Shown here piece by piece: positions 61,065 to 64,000 of a stretch of 64,000 bases of DNA; the stretch's first letter is position 1, and every line of letters starts with the position of its first letter. The stretch lies in the NCBI RefSeq assembly GCF_008065115.1, contig NZ_CP042913.1, forward strand, positions 3,755,658 through 3,819,657, read 5' to 3'. Below the pieces are notes generated by a model. The model made no database searches. It was not told where the DNA came from and saw only the letters and a program-made list of their open reading frames with translations. A program made the position numbers and the translations under genes. The stretch comes from Bythopirellula goksoeyrii (GTDB taxonomy: Bacteria > Planctomycetota > Planctomycetia > Pirellulales > Lacipirellulaceae).

Positions 61065-64000
61065 GTGATAAGTAAACTGATTCAATTTTCAATTCGAAAC
61101 CGCATGCTCATTGTGCTCGCTACCTTTGGTATGGGAGCACTTGGAATATATAATTTCACCCGCCTGCCAATCGATGCTGTGCCAGATATTACTAACGTCC
61201 AGGTACAGATTAATACCTCTGTGCCCGCTCTTTCTCCAGTAGAGATTGAGAAGCGAATTACCTTTCCAATTGAGACGGCTATGAGTGGGCTTCCATTCCT
61301 TAGTGAATTACGCTCAATCTCGCGCTATGGACTCTCACAGGTTACAGTGGTGTTTGATGACAATGCAGACCTATTTTTAGTTCGACAACTGGTAGGGGAG
61401 CGACTAGTAGAGGCTAAAGAAGCACTTCCTCAAGGGATGGGCGAGCCCGCAATGGGACCAATCAGTACTGGCCTTGGCGAGATATTTATGTGGGCAGTTG
61501 AAGTGCTGCCGGGAGCAGTTAAGCCGGATGGCTCAGAATATACATCGATGGATCTAAGGACAATCCAAGATTGGATTATTCGTCCACAGCTACTCAATGT
61601 TCCGGGTGTCACAGAAGTGAATTCAATAGGGGGCTTTGCTAAACAATTTCATGTAACACCCTATCCCCAAAAGCTAGTTGCTTATGGACTTACCTTTCAA
61701 GATGTGCTCGAAGCTCTTGAGAAAAACAACTCTTTTGCTGGAGGAGGTTACATAGAACATCAGGGCGAACAGTATATTGTTCGAACCAGCGGTTTAGTTA
61801 AGGACGTAGAGGGATTGCGAAATGTTCGCATACTCACCCGAGATGGAACGCCTTTGTTTATAAAGGATGTGGCTCGGGTTGATCTAGGTAAAGAGCTTCG
61901 AACTGGCGCGGCAACACTTAATGGTGAAGAAGCAGTGGTCGGCACGACCATGATGCTCATAGGTGAGAACAGTCGTACAGTTGCACATGCGGTGGCTGCG
62001 CAAATGGAAACAATTAATACCACATTGCCTGAAGGTGTAGTCGCAAGAACGCTCTATAACCGCACGAGCCTTGTGGATGCAACCATTCACACCGTTCAAA
62101 AAAACTTGGTCGAGGGAGCGCTCTTAGTCATAGTTATTTTGTTTTGTATTTTAGGAAACTTTAAAGTCGCCCTTATTGTTGCCCTCGCCATCCCGCTATC
62201 GATGCTTTTTGCAGTTACTGGGATGGTAAATAACAGAATTAGTGGGAACCTCTTGAGTCTAGGGGCTATCGATTTCGGCATTATAGTGGATGGCTCTGTT
62301 GTTATGGCGGAAAATATTATTAGGCGCTTTGCGGAGAGGCAGCACAGTCTTCGCCGAACGCTTACGAGATCGGAACGCTTTGAAGAGACCTTTGCCGCAG
62401 CTAAAGAAGTGGCCAGCCCTGTGCTTTCTGGCGTCGGCATTATAATGATAGTTTACCTTCCGATTTTAACGCTTACGGGCGTCGAAGGAAAGATGTTCGT
62501 CCCTATGGCGAAAGTCGTCTTACTTGCGCTATTTGGCGCGCTGGTTCTGTCTTTTACTTTTGTCCCTGCGATGATAGCTATTTTTCTCACGGGCAAGGTA
62601 AGTGAAGAAGAAGGAGCTATCGTTGGATTTCTCAAGCGACACTATAAATCAGCGCTAAGTTTTAGCCTTCGTCAAAGAACTCTTGTAGGAGTACTGGCCG
62701 CTACAATTTTGATAACATCAGTACTTCTCGGCAGAAGCCTCGGCAGCGAATTTGTCCCTTCACTTGATGAACACGATCTTGCTGTCCAGGCACTTCGTAT
62801 TCCCGCTACGTCTCTAAGTGAATCGATTAAGATGCAAAAGGAAGTAGAAAAGGCACTTTTAAAATTTCCAGAAGTAGAACTGACATTTGCTCGTATTGGA
62901 ACGGCAGAGGTTGCAACTGACCCTATGCCACCGAATATAGCCGATGGTTATGTGATTATAAAACCGAGAAGTGAATGGCCCAATCCCTCAAAGTCAAAAT
63001 CAGATCTTATCGCTGAGATTGAAGAGGTTCTGGAGGAAATTCCAGGAAATGCTTACGAATTTTCTCAACCAATCGAACTCAGATTTAATGAGCTTATTTC
63101 GGGTGTGAGAAGTGATGTTGCTGTAAAGATATTTGGTGACGATCTGGACGTGCTCTTAGAAAAGGCAACGGAGGTAAGCTCCCTTTTAAACAAGGTCGAA
63201 GGGGCCAGTGACGTGAAGGTGGAGCAGGTTAGTGGGCTTCCTTCCCTATTTATCGACATTAATAATCAGGCGATTGCCCGTTATGGCTTGGATGTAGTGG
63301 ACGTTCAAAATGTAGTTGCTATGGCACTAGGAGGAAAAGAGGCAGGACTTATCTTTGAAGGGGATCAACGCTTTGATATTGTTGTACGTTTACCTGAAGA
63401 AATGCGGCAAAACATTAATTTGATAGGGCAACTCCCAATCCCACTGAAAGTCGAGAGTGCGCCTGAGAGTCAAAAGCATTCTCATAGCCAAGACTATTCA
63501 CCAAGTATTGTGCCGTTAAACGAAGTTGCTACAGTCTCGATTGTGGAAGGGGCGAATCAAGTAAGCCGAGAAAATGCAAAACGGCGAATCGTTGCTCAAG
63601 CTAACATTCGAGGACGTGATATGGGCTCTTTTGTAGAAGAAGCTACTGAGCTCATAGAAAAAAATATTAAATTACCTGCCGGGTATTGGTATAAGTGGGG
63701 TGGACAGTTTGAGAATCTCGCTCGTGCTAAAACGAGACTTAAAATTGTAGTTCCTGTTGCACTACTCTTAATTTTTATTATTCTTTTTTCTACCTTTAAT
63801 TCTATCCGAAACACTTTGGTCATTTTTTCTGGAATTCCATTTGCGCTCACTGGAGGTGTAATGGCGCTTGTCATAAGAGGAATTCCATTTTCCATTTCTG
63901 CCGGAGTAGGTTTCATAGCGCTTTCAGGAGTTGCCGTACTTAATGGTGTTGTTATGGTGAGTTTTATTCGCCAATTGATAGATGATGGCATGGATATTGA
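61065..64000 (+). CDS. czcA: CzcA-type heavy-metal RND pump, truncated by window end
   Basis: It starts at a GTG (61065) behind AAGGAG and stays open to the end of the window, so at least 978 codons are present and the gene is incomplete here. It reads ISKLIQFSIRNRMLIVLATF and RLPIDAVPDITNVQVQINT, the classic HME-RND N-terminus, with the proton-relay helix SLGAIDFGIIVDGSVVMAENI. The later half shows VLNGVVMVSFIRQL near the end. The Asp-Ile-Thr-Asn-Val-Gln signature points to CzcA/CnrA-like pumps for Zn, Co, Cd or Ni rather than Cu. It is the third gene of the czcCBA operon. Confidence 0.9.
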   Translation, partial: MISKLIQFSIRNRMLIVLATFGMGALGIYNFTRLPIDAVPDITNVQVQINTSVPALSPVEIEKRITFPIETAMSGLPFLSELRSISRYGLSQVTVVFDDNADLFLVRQLVGERLVEAKEALPQGMGEPAMGPISTGLGEIFMWAVEVLPGAVKPDGSEYTSMDLRTIQDWIIRPQLLNVPGVTEVNSIGGFAKQFHVTPYPQKLVAYGLTFQDVLEALEKNNSFAGGGYIEHQGEQYIVRTSGLVKDVEGLRNVRILTRDGTPLFIKDVARVDLGKELRTGAATLNGEEAVVGTTMMLIGENSRTVAHAVAAQMETINTTLPEGVVARTLYNRTSLVDATIHTVQKNLVEGALLVIVILFCILGNFKVALIVALAIPLSMLFAVTGMVNNRISGNLLSLGAIDFGIIVDGSVVMAENIIRRFAERQHSLRRTLTRSERFEETFAAAKEVASPVLSGVGIIMIVYLPILTLTGVEGKMFVPMAKVVLLALFGALVLSFTFVPAMIAIFLTGKVSEEEGAIVGFLKRHYKSALSFSLRQRTLVGVLAATILITSVLLGRSLGSEFVPSLDEHDLAVQALRIPATSLSESIKMQKEVEKALLKFPEVELTFARIGTAEVATDPMPPNIADGYVIIKPRSEWPNPSKSKSDLIAEIEEVLEEIPGNAYEFSQPIELRFNELISGVRSDVAVKIFGDDLDVLLEKATEVSSLLNKVEGASDVKVEQVSGLPSLFIDINNQAIARYGLDVVDVQNVVAMALGGKEAGLIFEGDQRFDIVVRLPEEMRQNINLIGQLPIPLKVESAPESQKHSHSQDYSPSIVPLNEVATVSIVEGANQVSRENAKRRIVAQANIRGRDMGSFVEEATELIEKNIKLPAGYWYKWGGQFENLARAKTRLKIVVPVALLLIFIILFSTFNSIRNTLVIFSGIPFALTGGVMALVIRGIPFSISAGVGFIALSGVAVLNGVVMVSFIRQLIDDGMDI

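Noticed and set aside
1-64000. rRNA or tRNA genes
   Set aside because: No rRNA-like or tRNA-like sequence was recognised by eye; a covariance-model scan would be needed to exclude a diverged tRNA.

Overview
The window looks like accessory DNA of a planctomycete-type Gram-negative bacterium, probably a large plasmid or integrated plasmid. This is an inference from an iteron/RepA/ParA replication core, a type IV coupling-protein cluster, a Tat-exported multicopper oxidase, Cys-rich exported proteins and the gene style. No rRNA, tRNA or CRISPR array was seen.

Layout. 1-3 kb: a membrane cytochrome b-like protein coupled to a heptaheme cytochrome c, then a HAMP-PP2C signalling phosphatase and a decayed glycosyltransferase. 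4-20 kb: a copper/silver resistance block, mostly on the minus strand. It holds an RND efflux pump (CusB-CusA-CusC), a TRASH/YHS-type protein, small Cys-rich exported proteins, a metallothionein-like protein, CsoR, a Csp-type copper storage protein, an HMA-MauE fusion, a multicopper oxidase and a second outer-membrane factor. An APC permease sits inside it on the plus strand. 20.7-27.4 kb: two divergent anti-phage or plasmid-stability systems, a complete type III CBASS operon (cdnC-cap7-cap6-nucC) and an IetAS-like AAA ATPase/subtilase pair. 28-38 kb: tyrosine recombinase, small ATPase, parA with a partner gene, six phased iterons, a replication initiator, a replication-relaxation protein and a TraD/TraG-like coupling ATPase. 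38-47 kb: a minus-strand run of mostly unrecognised membrane and soluble proteins with an SSB-like protein, an atypical radical SAM protein and CsrA. This may be a lineage-specific conjugation or maintenance module. 47-57 kb: gene-poor DNA with several inverted-repeat elements, a GP88-family protein, and a DRT1-type reverse transcriptase-nitrilase defence gene followed by two overlapping small genes. 57-64 kb: an A+T-richer segment in a different codon style, carrying an exported protein, an LpxL-like acyltransferase and a second RND pump (CzcC-CzcB-CzcA; CzcA runs off the end). It begins just after an IS remnant and a miniature element and was probably acquired separately.

The replicon therefore appears to combine copper handling (pump out, oxidise, bind in periplasm and cytosol), plasmid maintenance and transfer, and at least three layered defence systems. 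Function assignments rest on motifs read by eye; no database search was run.
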